A DNA stretch of 64,000 bases, taken from assembly GCA_963675365.2 (NCBI GenBank), contig CAXXVA010000003.1:310001-374000 (forward strand), given 5' to 3'. The notes under the pieces were generated by a model, which saw only the letters and a program-made list of their open reading frames with translations, was not told the origin of the DNA and made no database searches. Positions 8,150 through 16,792 of this stretch are shown one piece after another (the first letter of the stretch is position 1; each line of letters begins with the position of its first letter). Origin of the DNA: CAXXOK01 sp963675365 (lineage in GTDB: Bacteria > Bacillota > Clostridia > Christensenellales > Aristaeellaceae). Position numbers and translations under genes: made by a program.

Positions 8150-9775
8150 ATGTACAACGCGCTGATTGTGGACGACGAACCATATATTGCCGATGGACTG
8201 ACTTTGGTCATCCGGGAGGAGATCCCGGAGATCGACGTATACACGGCATACTGCGGCAACGACGTTTTGCAGCTTCTGGACCGGATTCGGATCGATATTA
8301 TCATTTTAGACGTCCAGATGCCGGACATCAGCGGAATAGAACTGCATACGAAAATCCTCAGAAAATGGCCGAACTGCAAAGTGATTTACCATACGGCGCA
8401 TGATAATTTCAATTATGTGCGCCATGCCCTCAAGAGCAACGCGGTCGATTATCTTCTCAAGACCAGCAGGGACGACGTGGTAATCAGCACCGTGAGAAAA
8501 ACGATCGATTTGCTGGACCGGGAGAAGCGGGACGAAACAATACTCCAGCGCGTCAATCAACAGCTGATCAACGCGCTGCCCCAAATACGGCACGATTTTT
8601 TCAACAATCTGATCAACGACTGTGATTATACGCCCGATGATCTCAGCGAGCGGTTTTCCTATCTGGACGTGGGTCTGGATGCGGGGGAACGGGTGATGAT
8701 ACTGATCGCCAGAAAGGATCCGGATAAAAAAAACGAACAGAAACAAAATCCCATCTATATGATACGGGAAGTGATTAACGATAATTTCAGCAATCATATA
8801 CGGATCACCTCGGTTATTCACAAACCGTACGAAATCATTTTTTTCCTGCAGCCCAATGGAGGAGATACCGCCGAGGATGTATGGAACAAAATGTATATAT
8901 TCGTTCTGGGAACGCTGGAGCGCATACAGTCCATCTGCAGGGAATTGTTCAACACCCCCGTATCCTTCGCGTTGTCACGGAACTCGTTCCAATGGAAGGA
9001 TTTGAGGGCCTGCTATCTGCGGCTTGCAAACGCAATGAATTACGGCTTCGGCTTTGATAAGGAGATACTCATCGACGACAAATACCTGGAAGACGGGTTC
9101 AATAAATCCCAGGTTTCCGTTTCGGAAAAACTCAGAAGCAGAACCGCCGATCTGGACGTATCCCTTGAAAATAACGATATCGGGAGCCTCAAGGAATGCA
9201 TTGATAATATGATCGATGAAATATCGCACACTGAAACGCTGGATTCCAGCGTGGGGATTGAGATCTTTTTCATGATTTCCTCAAAGCTCATGTCCTATAT
9301 GAATATCGCGGAACTCTGGAAGATAGCGGAGCACAGCATCAATATCAAAAAGCTGACCGATATCGGCACGTACACGTCCTGGGACGACGTGAAGGGGTTT
9401 TTCAAAAAAGCCGGGCAAACCATCATTGAGTATAAATTCAAACGGAATGCCGAAGAAGAGCAGGGGATCGTGGCCAGGGTCAATCAATTCATCAATGAAA
9501 ACCTGGATAAGGACATTTCCCTTGCGGCCATCGCCGAACATGTGCATTTCAATCCGTTTTATCTGTCCCGGCTGTATAAAAAGATGGCTGACAAAAGCAT
9601 CAGCGAGTACATCACGGAAGTCCGGCTCTACGTATCCAAAAAATACCTGCGGCAGACGGATATGAAAATCAAGGATATCGTCAAGGCATTGGGGTTTTCC
9701 GACCAAACATACTTTGCGCGGTTTTTCAAATGCGCCGAGCATATGACGCCCAGCGAATACAGAAACAGCCATTGA
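8150..9775 (+). CDS. YesN-type response regulator with AraC DNA-binding domain
   Basis: A 541-residue cytoplasmic regulator. The receiver domain is at residues 1-120, with acidic pocket D8/D9, phosphoacceptor D54 in IIILDVQMPD, and the conserved Thr in YHTAHD and Lys in YLLKTS. A long middle region (~130-430), partly helical, is typical of YesN-type proteins. The C-terminal AraC domain (~445-541) has two helix-turn-helix units: DISLAAIAEHVHFNPFYLSR and MKIKDIVKALGFSDQTYFAR. It is coupled to the kinase (3-base gap) and followed by a strong terminator. It should activate sugar genes when phosphorylated. Which genes is not visible; the convergent rhamnosidase and the upstream operon are candidates. 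Confidence 0.94.
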   Translation: MYNALIVDDEPYIADGLTLVIREEIPEIDVYTAYCGNDVLQLLDRIRIDIIILDVQMPDISGIELHTKILRKWPNCKVIYHTAHDNFNYVRHALKSNAVDYLLKTSRDDVVISTVRKTIDLLDREKRDETILQRVNQQLINALPQIRHDFFNNLINDCDYTPDDLSERFSYLDVGLDAGERVMILIARKDPDKKNEQKQNPIYMIREVINDNFSNHIRITSVIHKPYEIIFFLQPNGGDTAEDVWNKMYIFVLGTLERIQSICRELFNTPVSFALSRNSFQWKDLRACYLRLANAMNYGFGFDKEILIDDKYLEDGFNKSQVSVSEKLRSRTADLDVSLENNDIGSLKECIDNMIDEISHTETLDSSVGIEIFFMISSKLMSYMNIAELWKIAEHSINIKKLTDIGTYTSWDDVKGFFKKAGQTIIEYKFKRNAEEEQGIVARVNQFINENLDKDISLAAIAEHVHFNPFYLSRLYKKMADKSISEYITEVRLYVSKKYLRQTDMKIKDIVKALGFSDQTYFARFFKCAEHMTPSEYRNSH

Positions 9776-9795
9776 TGTCGTGATGGTAAACTTCA

Positions 9796-9836
9796 CAAAC
9801 AAAGCCCTCATAGAAACTCTATGAGGGCTTTGTTTG
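9796..9836. terminator. Bidirectional intrinsic terminator
   Basis: A perfect 18-bp stem (9796-9813 with 9819-9836) and 5-base loop. The arms begin with CAAACAAAG and end with CTTTGTTTG, giving A/T-rich tracts on both sides. It lies between the converging response-regulator and rhamnosidase genes and can serve both. Confidence 0.9.
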
Positions 9837-9850
9837 TAGTGTACGTAGCC

Positions 9851-12523
9851 TTACGGTCTTTTAGGATACCGGAAATGATAGCTGCCGGACCCGAGCTCAA
9901 CCTCTGTTCCCTGATCGGTTTTGCGGATACGCATGATTCCGTCCGTATCCTCGCTTAAATCGGCCCCGTTTTCGCTGACTGACGATGGTTCCGCACCCGA
10001 AAGCAGCACTGTCGCCGACGTGTTGTGCGGCACGGTGATCCCTATTTCAATGTTTTCGCCGTCGCGCTTCCATTCGCTTTTCAGCGGCCCGTATACGGTT
10101 TGAATGCCGGTTTTGACATAGTCAAAATCAGCCGCGAGCAGGGGGGATATGACGCTGTGTTTATAGCCGGGGCCATGCTCGTCGATAGTAATGCCGCCGG
10201 GTACGGCATACAGCCACGCGCCGATCGAACCGTAGGCATAGTGATTGAAGGACGCCTTGAACGTGTCATTGTTCCAGTATTCCCATATTGTCGTGGCGCC
10301 CTTGGTGATCTGGTAAAGCCATGACGGACACTCCGTTTGCAGCAATAGCTTCATGGCAGTCTCCGCGTGCCCGTACCGGCTTAACGCAAAACACAGATAC
10401 GGGATGCCGATAAATCCCGCCCATAGCGTATACCCGTTCTTTTTCATCATCGCCGCCAGACGGTCGACTGTTTTCTGCTGGTCTTTCTTTTCAACCAGGT
10501 CAAAAAGAAGCGCGACCGCATGCGCGGTCTGGGTCTGGTCGGATAGCCGCCCGGCAGGGGTGATGAATTCTTTCCGGAATGCATCCACGATCTTTGCGTA
10601 TAGTTGTTGATATGCGTGAGCATCCTCTTCATAGCCGAGAAGCTTTGCGGTTTTCATAAGCAGCTTTGTCGAGTAGGCGTAATACGCCGTCGCAATGAAG
10701 TCTGCGGACGTTGCACCGAAGCGGTTTTGGGGGTTGGTGTCCAGCGCCGCCCAATCCCCGAAATGAAATCCGGTATTCCAGAGGTATTCATGATCCCCCT
10801 GCTGCCAAATGTATTCCACCCATGCCTTCATGCTGTTATATTGCCGTTTGAGTATCCGAATATCCCCGTAAACCTGATAAAGCGTCCAGGGAACGATCAC
10901 TGCGGCGTCCCCCCAGCCCGCGCTGGTAGGAATCGTATCGCCCGTTCCCTCAAGCCATGCTTTGGGGTATTCGTCTTCCGTGATAATGTCGGGGACGACC
11001 CACGGCACCAGCCCGTCGTCTTTCTGGTCCGCGCTCAGGTCATACAGCCATTTGCTGAAAAACGAATCACAGTCCATATTGTACGCGGCCGTCGAGGCGA
11101 AGATCTGCACGTCGCCGGTCCACCCGAGGCGTTCGCTTCTCTGGGGGCAGTCCGTTGGGACGTCGATAAAATTGCTTTTCTGGCTCCACAGGATATTCTG
11201 CTGAAGCCGGTTGATCATTTCGTTGGAGCAGGTAAAGTATCCGGTGGTCTGGATATCCGAATACAGCACGAGCCCCGTGAAATCATCGAGCTCCGGTTCT
11301 GGGTATGCTTCCAGCCAAAGGTAGCGGAATCCCTGGTAGGTGAAGTGGGGGGCGAATGTTCCCGCATCGTCTCCGCTGAGCGTGTACTCAACTTTCTGTT
11401 TGGCGGCAACGAGATTTTCCAGATATACGTTACCGTCGTCGCCGAGCACCTCAAAATGCCGGAGTTTGATTGTATCGCCCCGGTTTCCCTTGATTCTGAA
11501 CCGCACCATACCCGCCATATTCTGCCCCATATCGACGACGGTCTCGCCCGCGGGCGTTTGGAGGATACGAACCGGCTTGATTTCCTCCATCACACGAACC
11601 GGCGCGCTTTCCTGCGCGACGAGGGCATGATAACCCATTGGGGCGGTTACGGTTTTTTGCCAGCCAGTATCGTCGAAATCCGGCATATCCCATCCCGTTT
11701 TTTCCAGCCGTGCATCGTAGACTTCGCCGTGATAGATTTCCGAAAACAGAATAGGGCCGTCCGCCGCCGTCCAGCTATCGTCGGAGACGACCGTATCACC
11801 GGTGCCGTCTTTATATTGTATGTGAATTTGAACCAGAGCCGACACGGTTTCGCCGTAGTTGTTCCGTCTGTCAAACCAGGTCATGTTGCCTTTGTACCAG
11901 CCTTCGCCAAGGACGACGCCGACCGCGTTTTTGCCGCGCAGAATATCGTCGGTTATGTCATAGGTTTGATACTGTATGCGCTTATGGTAGCTGGTCCATC
12001 CGGGCGTCAGCATATCACGGCCGACCTTGCGCCCGTTTAGCCGCAGTTCGTACAAACCCGCGCCGGTCACATACACGGTCGCTTTTTTGATTTCTTGATT
12101 GGCTGTGAACGTCTTTCGCATTATAGGACACGGGTACACGGTCAACGGGTCGATATGCCAACTCGGCGTGATCCAATCCGCGGACCAGTCGCTTGGGTCC
12201 AGCAGTCCCGTTTCCAAGAATGCGCGTTCGCTCCATTCGGATTTGCGGTCCTCGTCCCAAACCCGAACCCGGTAATAGTAGCGGGTTGCCGATCGAAGCG
12301 CCGGGCCGTCGTATTCGATATGGACGGATTGGTCCGAGTCGACCTTCCCGGTATCCCACAAAACGTCCGCATACTCCGGCTCTTGGGAAACCTAGATTTG
12401 GTATGCTTTTTGCAGGGTGGCCCGGCGGTCTGATGCAATCATCCAGCTGATCCGGGGACGCCTTTCGCCGATGCCGATAGGGTTGGTTTTATGTTCGCAC
12501 GTTACATTCGTCACGCTAAGCAT
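9851..12523 (-). pseudogene. Alpha-L-rhamnosidase (GH78-type) interrupted by an in-frame amber codon
   Basis: The frame opened by ATG at 12523-12521, behind AAAGGAAA, encodes a typical GH78 start (NPIGIGERRPRISWMIASDRR, then KAYQI). It then meets TAG at codon 44 (12394-12392) and continues as VSQEPEYADVLWDTGKV and on for over 830 codons. The downstream part is a complete-looking rhamnosidase: Fn3-like and beta-sandwich domains, then the (alpha/alpha)6 domain with TDCPQRSERLGWTGD, the family's catalytic-site region, and GWGDAAVIVPW. Cytoplasmic release of L-rhamnose from glycosides is the family role. CAG to TAG is a single change. TAG ends several other genes in the window, so it should stop translation. 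Restart at a later TTG or GTG, read-through, or a sequencing error remain possible. Confidence 0.8.
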
Positions 12524-12775
12524 ATTCAAAATTTCCTTTCAGTTGATAGTTCTATTTTATCTTGGCGGTTCCGACAGATATAGATACGCTGATGACAACT
12601 AGTTGGCTTTTCATGACATGCGTCCCTTGCAAAGCGGTTATGAAAACATATCGTGAAGTCATGAGATTCAAAGTATTTTCATGTTCGCTGCGATATAATC
12701 GTGAAGAATCAGACGTGTCCTTCTTTCCCGATGCGGGAGATGAGGGATATCGGATATCTGGAGGCCGATGGATCG

Positions 12776-13099
12776 ATGCGCACAAAAATCAAACATGCTT
12801 TTGCCGTGAGGCCGAAAGCCGGCGCTGAAAGCGATGAAATTCAAGATTTCCTCGGGAGAACAGCGGAGATCCTTCCGTCGATACCGGGCGTTGAGAATTT
12901 CGCGATATACAGGCAAATCAATCCTGATACCGGCTTTGATTACCTGGTGTCGATGGAATTTGCTTGCGAAAAGGCGTACCGGGAATACAATCGCCATCCG
13001 CTGCACGAGAACTACGTTGCGGACGTATGGATGAAGATCGCGGGCGAAATCATGGTATTTGATCTGGAAGAGATCAAGATAGCCACATCGCTTGAATGA
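12776..13099 (+). CDS. Dabb (stress-responsive A/B barrel) family protein
   Basis: A 107-residue protein of usual Dabb length. The ATG at 12776 is chosen because GGAGG is at 12761-12765 and the residues that follow (IKHAFAVRPKAGA) are the typical first strand; an upstream in-frame ATG lacks a site. Further family features are PGVENFAIYRQI, DYLVSMEF, and YNRHPLHENYVADVW with its His. Dabb proteins are dimeric ferredoxin-like barrels, some acting on small aromatic or sugar-like compounds; most have no known role. It is divergent from the rhamnosidase (252 bases between them), which suggests a shared context. The function is not assigned. Confidence 0.8.
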   Translation: MRTKIKHAFAVRPKAGAESDEIQDFLGRTAEILPSIPGVENFAIYRQINPDTGFDYLVSMEFACEKAYREYNRHPLHENYVADVWMKIAGEIMVFDLEEIKIATSLE

Positions 13100-13104
13100 T
13101 CCGT

Positions 13105-13230
13105 ATGCGGAAAAGGAAACCGGCAGGCGCATGCGGTGTGCGATGGATGCTGGAAACGCTGCCGCCAATCCTCGAAGAGATTCACGGAATCGATATCAGA
13201 CCGGTTAGAATGTACCTGACTGTTCGCTGA
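13105..13230 (+). other. Short possible gene remnant (41 codons)
   Basis: A short frame beginning at an ATG 5 bases after the Dabb stop. Its later part (VRWMLETLPPILEEI, then GIDIRPVRMYLTVR) looks protein-like, whereas its first residues do not. There is no ribosome site. It may be the tail of a lost gene or chance. The rest of 13100-13507 holds the lacI promoter and operator and otherwise nothing recognisable. Confidence 0.25.
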
Positions 13231-13428
13231 TGAGCAAATCGCCTATTGACAGCCATCCCGGGCAGGTGTTTTCCCATTCCAGCAAACAAATCTACCGTTA
13301 TCGTTTAAATGATATTAGGAACAGGAAATGAAACAACGCCTTTTGAACGAAGGGGCCCTAACCTTCAGGCCGCACAATAGGGAATACTAGCTTTGTTCAG
13401 AAGGTGATGAATATTTTTCATTAGGGGG

Positions 13429-13457
13429 TTGACAATGCCTGTCGACCCATGTATACT
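13429..13457 (+). promoter_or_regulatory. Sigma-A-type promoter of lacI-like gene
   Basis: TTGACA at 13429-13434, a 17-base spacer, then TATACT at 13452-13457. The -35 is perfect and the -10 has one mismatch. It lies about 50 bases upstream of the regulator start. Confidence 0.85.
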
Positions 13458-13463
13458 TTAGCT

Positions 13464-13479
13464 ACTTAAACGGTTAAGT
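13464..13479. promoter_or_regulatory. LacI-family operator overlapping the transcription start
   Basis: ACTTAA-ACGG-TTAAGT is a perfect 6+6 inverted repeat around a central CG, the usual LacI/GalR operator form. It starts 6 bases after the -10, so a bound repressor would block initiation of its own gene and any read-through into GH31. A near-identical site lies at 15085-15100. Confidence 0.75.
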
Positions 13480-13507
13480 TAACAGTTCTTGCGGGGGAGG
13501 CATAGGT

Positions 13508-14527
13508 TTGAAGCGCGTCAGCATCAAAGATGTAGCCAGAGAGGCCGGCGTTTCCACTACAACGGTCAGCTATGTGCTCAACCGCAAGCCTTCACAGACC
13601 ATCAGCGCGGAAACCACGGAACGGATATGGCAGGCGGTACGGAAACTCAATTATGTCCCCAATTTAAACGCCCGCAGTCTGACCAGCCAGAAGACCAATT
13701 TGATCGGCGTGGTGATCCCGCAAACGGAGCCGGGCAAGGAATTCATGTTCGCCAATCCGTTTTACGGCGAGCTGCTGTCCGCCATCGAGTATACGGCGCG
13801 GCGCAACGGCTACCATCTGCTGCTGTCGGGGCCCGATCCCGACCAGAACTATTCGCAGATCGCCCGCAACCGCAGCGTGGACGGAATCATTATTGTCGGG
13901 TCCTATCCCGATCGCAACATCACGGAGTTGCACCAGCTGTCCGTGCCCGTGGTACTGGTGGACACCTATATCAAGGACCCGCTATTTCACACCATCGGCA
14001 TCGACGATCGGCAGGGCGGCCTGCTGGCCACGCGGTATTTAATCGCGCACGGGCACCGGGAGATAGCGTTTGTGTCCGGTTCGGTCAGCGAGCAGGGCGT
14101 TACGCAGAAGCGTTTTCTGGGCTATATGGACGCACTGAACGAAGCCGGACTCGCGATGGATGAAAAGCGCCTGTACCTGGGTACCGTATCGTTTGATTTC
14201 GCACAGTCCGTGGCTGAGGAGATGAGGAAGCGCGGCAGCCGTGAAACCGCCGCGTTCACCACGGCGGATATCCTGGGTATGGGGCTGATTAAGGGATTGC
14301 GCAAGCTGGGAAAATCGGTGCCCAAAGACATGTCCATCGTCGGTTTTGACGATCTCGACCTTGCCTGCATGACCGATCCGTCCCTGACGACCGTACACCA
14401 GGACATTGCCGCCAAAGGGACCAACGCCGTACAGATCATCCTCGACGCGATGGCGGGACGTACGGAGAAACAGGAACGCATTTTGCCTATCCGCCTGGAG
14501 GAGAGGGAATCGGTCGCACAGATTTAA
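13508..14527 (+). CDS. LacI-family transcriptional repressor
   Basis: A 339-residue regulator starting at TTG; GGGGGAGG (13493-13500) sets the start and the next residues (KRVSIKDVAREAGVSTTTVSYVLN) are the canonical LacI helix-turn-helix. The hinge helix is NLNARSLTSQKT. The periplasmic-binding-protein-like effector domain (~60-335) includes TNLIGVVIPQ, DGIIIVGSYPD, FHTIGIDDRQGG and the C-terminal VGFDDLDLACMTDPSLTTVHQD. It should bind the operator at 13464-13479 and be released by a sugar, probably the alpha-glucoside handled by the genes that follow. It is the first gene of the GH31-GH65-transporter locus. The effector is not known. Confidence 0.93.
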   Translation: MKRVSIKDVAREAGVSTTTVSYVLNRKPSQTISAETTERIWQAVRKLNYVPNLNARSLTSQKTNLIGVVIPQTEPGKEFMFANPFYGELLSAIEYTARRNGYHLLLSGPDPDQNYSQIARNRSVDGIIIVGSYPDRNITELHQLSVPVVLVDTYIKDPLFHTIGIDDRQGGLLATRYLIAHGHREIAFVSGSVSEQGVTQKRFLGYMDALNEAGLAMDEKRLYLGTVSFDFAQSVAEEMRKRGSRETAAFTTADILGMGLIKGLRKLGKSVPKDMSIVGFDDLDLACMTDPSLTTVHQDIAAKGTNAVQIILDAMAGRTEKQERILPIRLEERESVAQI

Positions 14528-14575
14528 CGGTTGGAAACCGACCGAAACATTGCATCACGAAAGAGGACGCCGCAC

Positions 14576-16792
14576 ATGATTAAACACCTTGGGGAAGAAC
14601 CGGTCGCGTTCGTGCACAGCGGATTTTGCAGAACCCCTGAAACGCCGCTGGTCGGCGAGGCGGTTTCCGTCCGCTGCCGGATGGATGATACCGACGAAAC
14701 GCCCGAGCTGACGCTGAAAACCGGCGGTACGGAGCAAAGAATTGCAGGTATCCGGGAAGACGAATGCTTTTATTCTTTTGCGCTTGGAGCGTTTTCCCGC
14801 GCGCAGACTGTGGAATACCGGATTGCCACCCCGAGCGAACAAACCCCCTGGTTCTCCTTTGAAGTCAGCACGCTGAAAACGGTGGAAACGCCGCTGGGAT
14901 TGTACCGCGACGGCGAAACGCTGGTTGTGGCGCTTTGCAAAGACGTTTCCCTGGCGATTACCGGCGGCGACAGCCTGACGATGGAACTTTGGCAGCGGCC
15001 CGCGGCCGGAGAACCCTGCGATCAGACAAACATTACGCTGCCGAACGGATTTATACTGACGGTTGGCGGTCGCTCTATTTGGGAACTTAACCGCTTAAGC
15101 GATCAAATCGGCGCCTGTACCGGGTTTACCTTCCGCCGGAACGCCGCAGGACGCGTGACCAAAGCCTCTATGCGCATGCGGATAACATACGGGCATGTGT
15201 TCGGCGCGGGCGAGCGATTCGATACGGTGGAGCTGAACGGCCGCGAGGTCAACGGCCTCGTGGAGGAGAAGTTTACGTTCCAGGGCGGGCACACCTATCT
15301 TCCGGTTCCGTTTTTCCTTACGGACCGGGACTTCGGCTGGTACCGGGACGGCAGCATCCCCGCGGGAATGCGGTTTGGAACCGAAACCGAGATCGAGCAG
15401 GAGACCGAAGGCGAATGTCTCTGCCGGGACGAGCTGTATTTCGGCAAGCCTATGGAAGTACTCCGGCAGTATATTGCCCGCACCGGTAAGCCCGTATTGC
15501 CGCCCGAATGGGCGTTTGGCGTATGGATCAGCGCCAACGGCTGGAAGAACGACGCGGAGGTCGACGCACAGCTTGCGGCGCTGAAGCGCTACGGATATCC
15601 GGCGGACGTGATGGTGCTGGAGCAGTGGAGCGACGAAAGAACCTTTTACCGCTTTCACGATACAAATTGGAAAAACCCCGCGGCCATGGTCAAGCGCGTA
15701 CGCGACGCAGGGCTGCACATGGTGCTCTGGCAGATTCCCGTGGTCAAAATGGAACGGGACGGCGAACCCGGCGAGTATCTAACCAATGACAGGCGCGAAG
15801 CGGAAGAAAACGGCTATCTGGTGCGAAGCGCCGACGGCACGCCTTACCGCATCACCGAACGTTGGTTCCGGGAAAGCTATCTGCCCGATTTTACCAATCC
15901 GGAAGCGGCGCGCTGGTGGTTTGACAAGCGCAAACCGCTGTTGGATATGGGCGTGGAAGGCTTCAAAACAGACGGCGGCGAGTTTCTGTTTGAAAAATCG
16001 GCAAAGCTGTACGACGGCACCAGCGGACTTGCCTCGCGCAACCGGTATCCCGGTCTGTATGTCGGCGCGTATCACGCCTTCATGCAGGAAAACGGCGTCA
16101 GCGGCGTCACGTTCAGCCGCGCCGACAGCGCCGGAGAGCAGGCTAGGCCCATCCACTGGGCGGGCGACCAGAAAAGCGAATGGAGCGAGTACCGCGCCTG
16201 CCTGAACGCCGCGCTGTCGGCGGGATTATCCGGGGTGCTGTTCTGGAGCTTCGATATCGGCGGCTTCGCGGGCCCGATTCCCGACGCCGAACTCTATCTG
16301 CGTTCCACCGCCATGGGCTGTTTCTGCCCGGTGATGCAATGGCACGCGGAACCCCGGAACGGCCAGTTTGAAGCGGGACTCGGCGAAGCGTACAACAATG
16401 ACCGCAGCCCGTGGAACCTGGCGGAAAAGCTTTCGGACGAGCGGGTGCTGACAATCGCCCGCGACTTTGCCAAACTGCACGAAACCCTGCGCCCTTACCT
16501 GTGGGCGGAAGCGCAACACGCCGTGGAGACCGGCAGGCCCATGATGGCGCACCTGTGCCTGGATTATCCGGACGATCCGCATGCGTGGACAGTGAACGAC
16601 CAGTATATGCTTGGCCGCGACTTGCTGGTCGCCCCGCTTACGCATGAGCATGAGGACACGCGCACCGTATACCTGCCGGCTGGAAGCTGGACGGAGTATT
16701 TCACCGGCGAAACCGCCGAGGGCCCCTGCGAACTGCGGGTTACCTGCCCGCTTGAGCGGATTCCCGTGTACCGGAAGGGGGCCGCGCAGTGA
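14576..16792 (+). CDS. GH31 alpha-glucosidase / alpha-xylosidase-type hydrolase
   Basis: A 738-residue cytoplasmic enzyme with no signal peptide. The ATG at 14576 follows AAAGAGGA; an upstream in-frame TTG has no site. An N-terminal beta-sandwich (~1-250) precedes the barrel. The nucleophile is D466 in GFKTDGGEF and the acid/base is D531 in HWAGDQKSEW. FWSFDIGGFAGP is a further family stretch. FKTDGGE resembles the YicI-type alpha-xylosidase motif as well as alpha-glucosidases, so substrate choice between glucosyl and xylosyl is open. The stop overlaps the GH65 start, so the two enzymes are made together. The coding region contains a LacI-operator-like palindrome (15085-15100). Confidence 0.9.
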   Translation: MIKHLGEEPVAFVHSGFCRTPETPLVGEAVSVRCRMDDTDETPELTLKTGGTEQRIAGIREDECFYSFALGAFSRAQTVEYRIATPSEQTPWFSFEVSTLKTVETPLGLYRDGETLVVALCKDVSLAITGGDSLTMELWQRPAAGEPCDQTNITLPNGFILTVGGRSIWELNRLSDQIGACTGFTFRRNAAGRVTKASMRMRITYGHVFGAGERFDTVELNGREVNGLVEEKFTFQGGHTYLPVPFFLTDRDFGWYRDGSIPAGMRFGTETEIEQETEGECLCRDELYFGKPMEVLRQYIARTGKPVLPPEWAFGVWISANGWKNDAEVDAQLAALKRYGYPADVMVLEQWSDERTFYRFHDTNWKNPAAMVKRVRDAGLHMVLWQIPVVKMERDGEPGEYLTNDRREAEENGYLVRSADGTPYRITERWFRESYLPDFTNPEAARWWFDKRKPLLDMGVEGFKTDGGEFLFEKSAKLYDGTSGLASRNRYPGLYVGAYHAFMQENGVSGVTFSRADSAGEQARPIHWAGDQKSEWSEYRACLNAALSAGLSGVLFWSFDIGGFAGPIPDAELYLRSTAMGCFCPVMQWHAEPRNGQFEAGLGEAYNNDRSPWNLAEKLSDERVLTIARDFAKLHETLRPYLWAEAQHAVETGRPMMAHLCLDYPDDPHAWTVNDQYMLGRDLLVAPLTHEHEDTRTVYLPAGSWTEYFTGETAEGPCELRVTCPLERIPVYRKGAAQ
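15085..15100. promoter_or_regulatory. Candidate second LacI operator inside the GH31 gene
   Basis: ACTTAA-CCGC-TTAAGC lies within the coding sequence of the first regulated gene. Read on the other strand it matches the promoter operator at 13464-13479 in 14 of 16 positions. The exact CTTAA-N4-TTAAG core is expected by chance well under once in this window. An intragenic auxiliary operator, as in the lac operon, is plausible. Confidence 0.5.

Noticed and set aside
10604..12040. 478-codon plus-strand frame over the rhamnosidase gene
   Set aside because: Antisense shadow of the GH78 sequence; no start signal.
12392..12394. TAG read as an amino acid (genetic code change)
   Set aside because: TAG is the normal terminator of genes ending at 23745, 37180, 45622 and 52125, so reassignment is unlikely.
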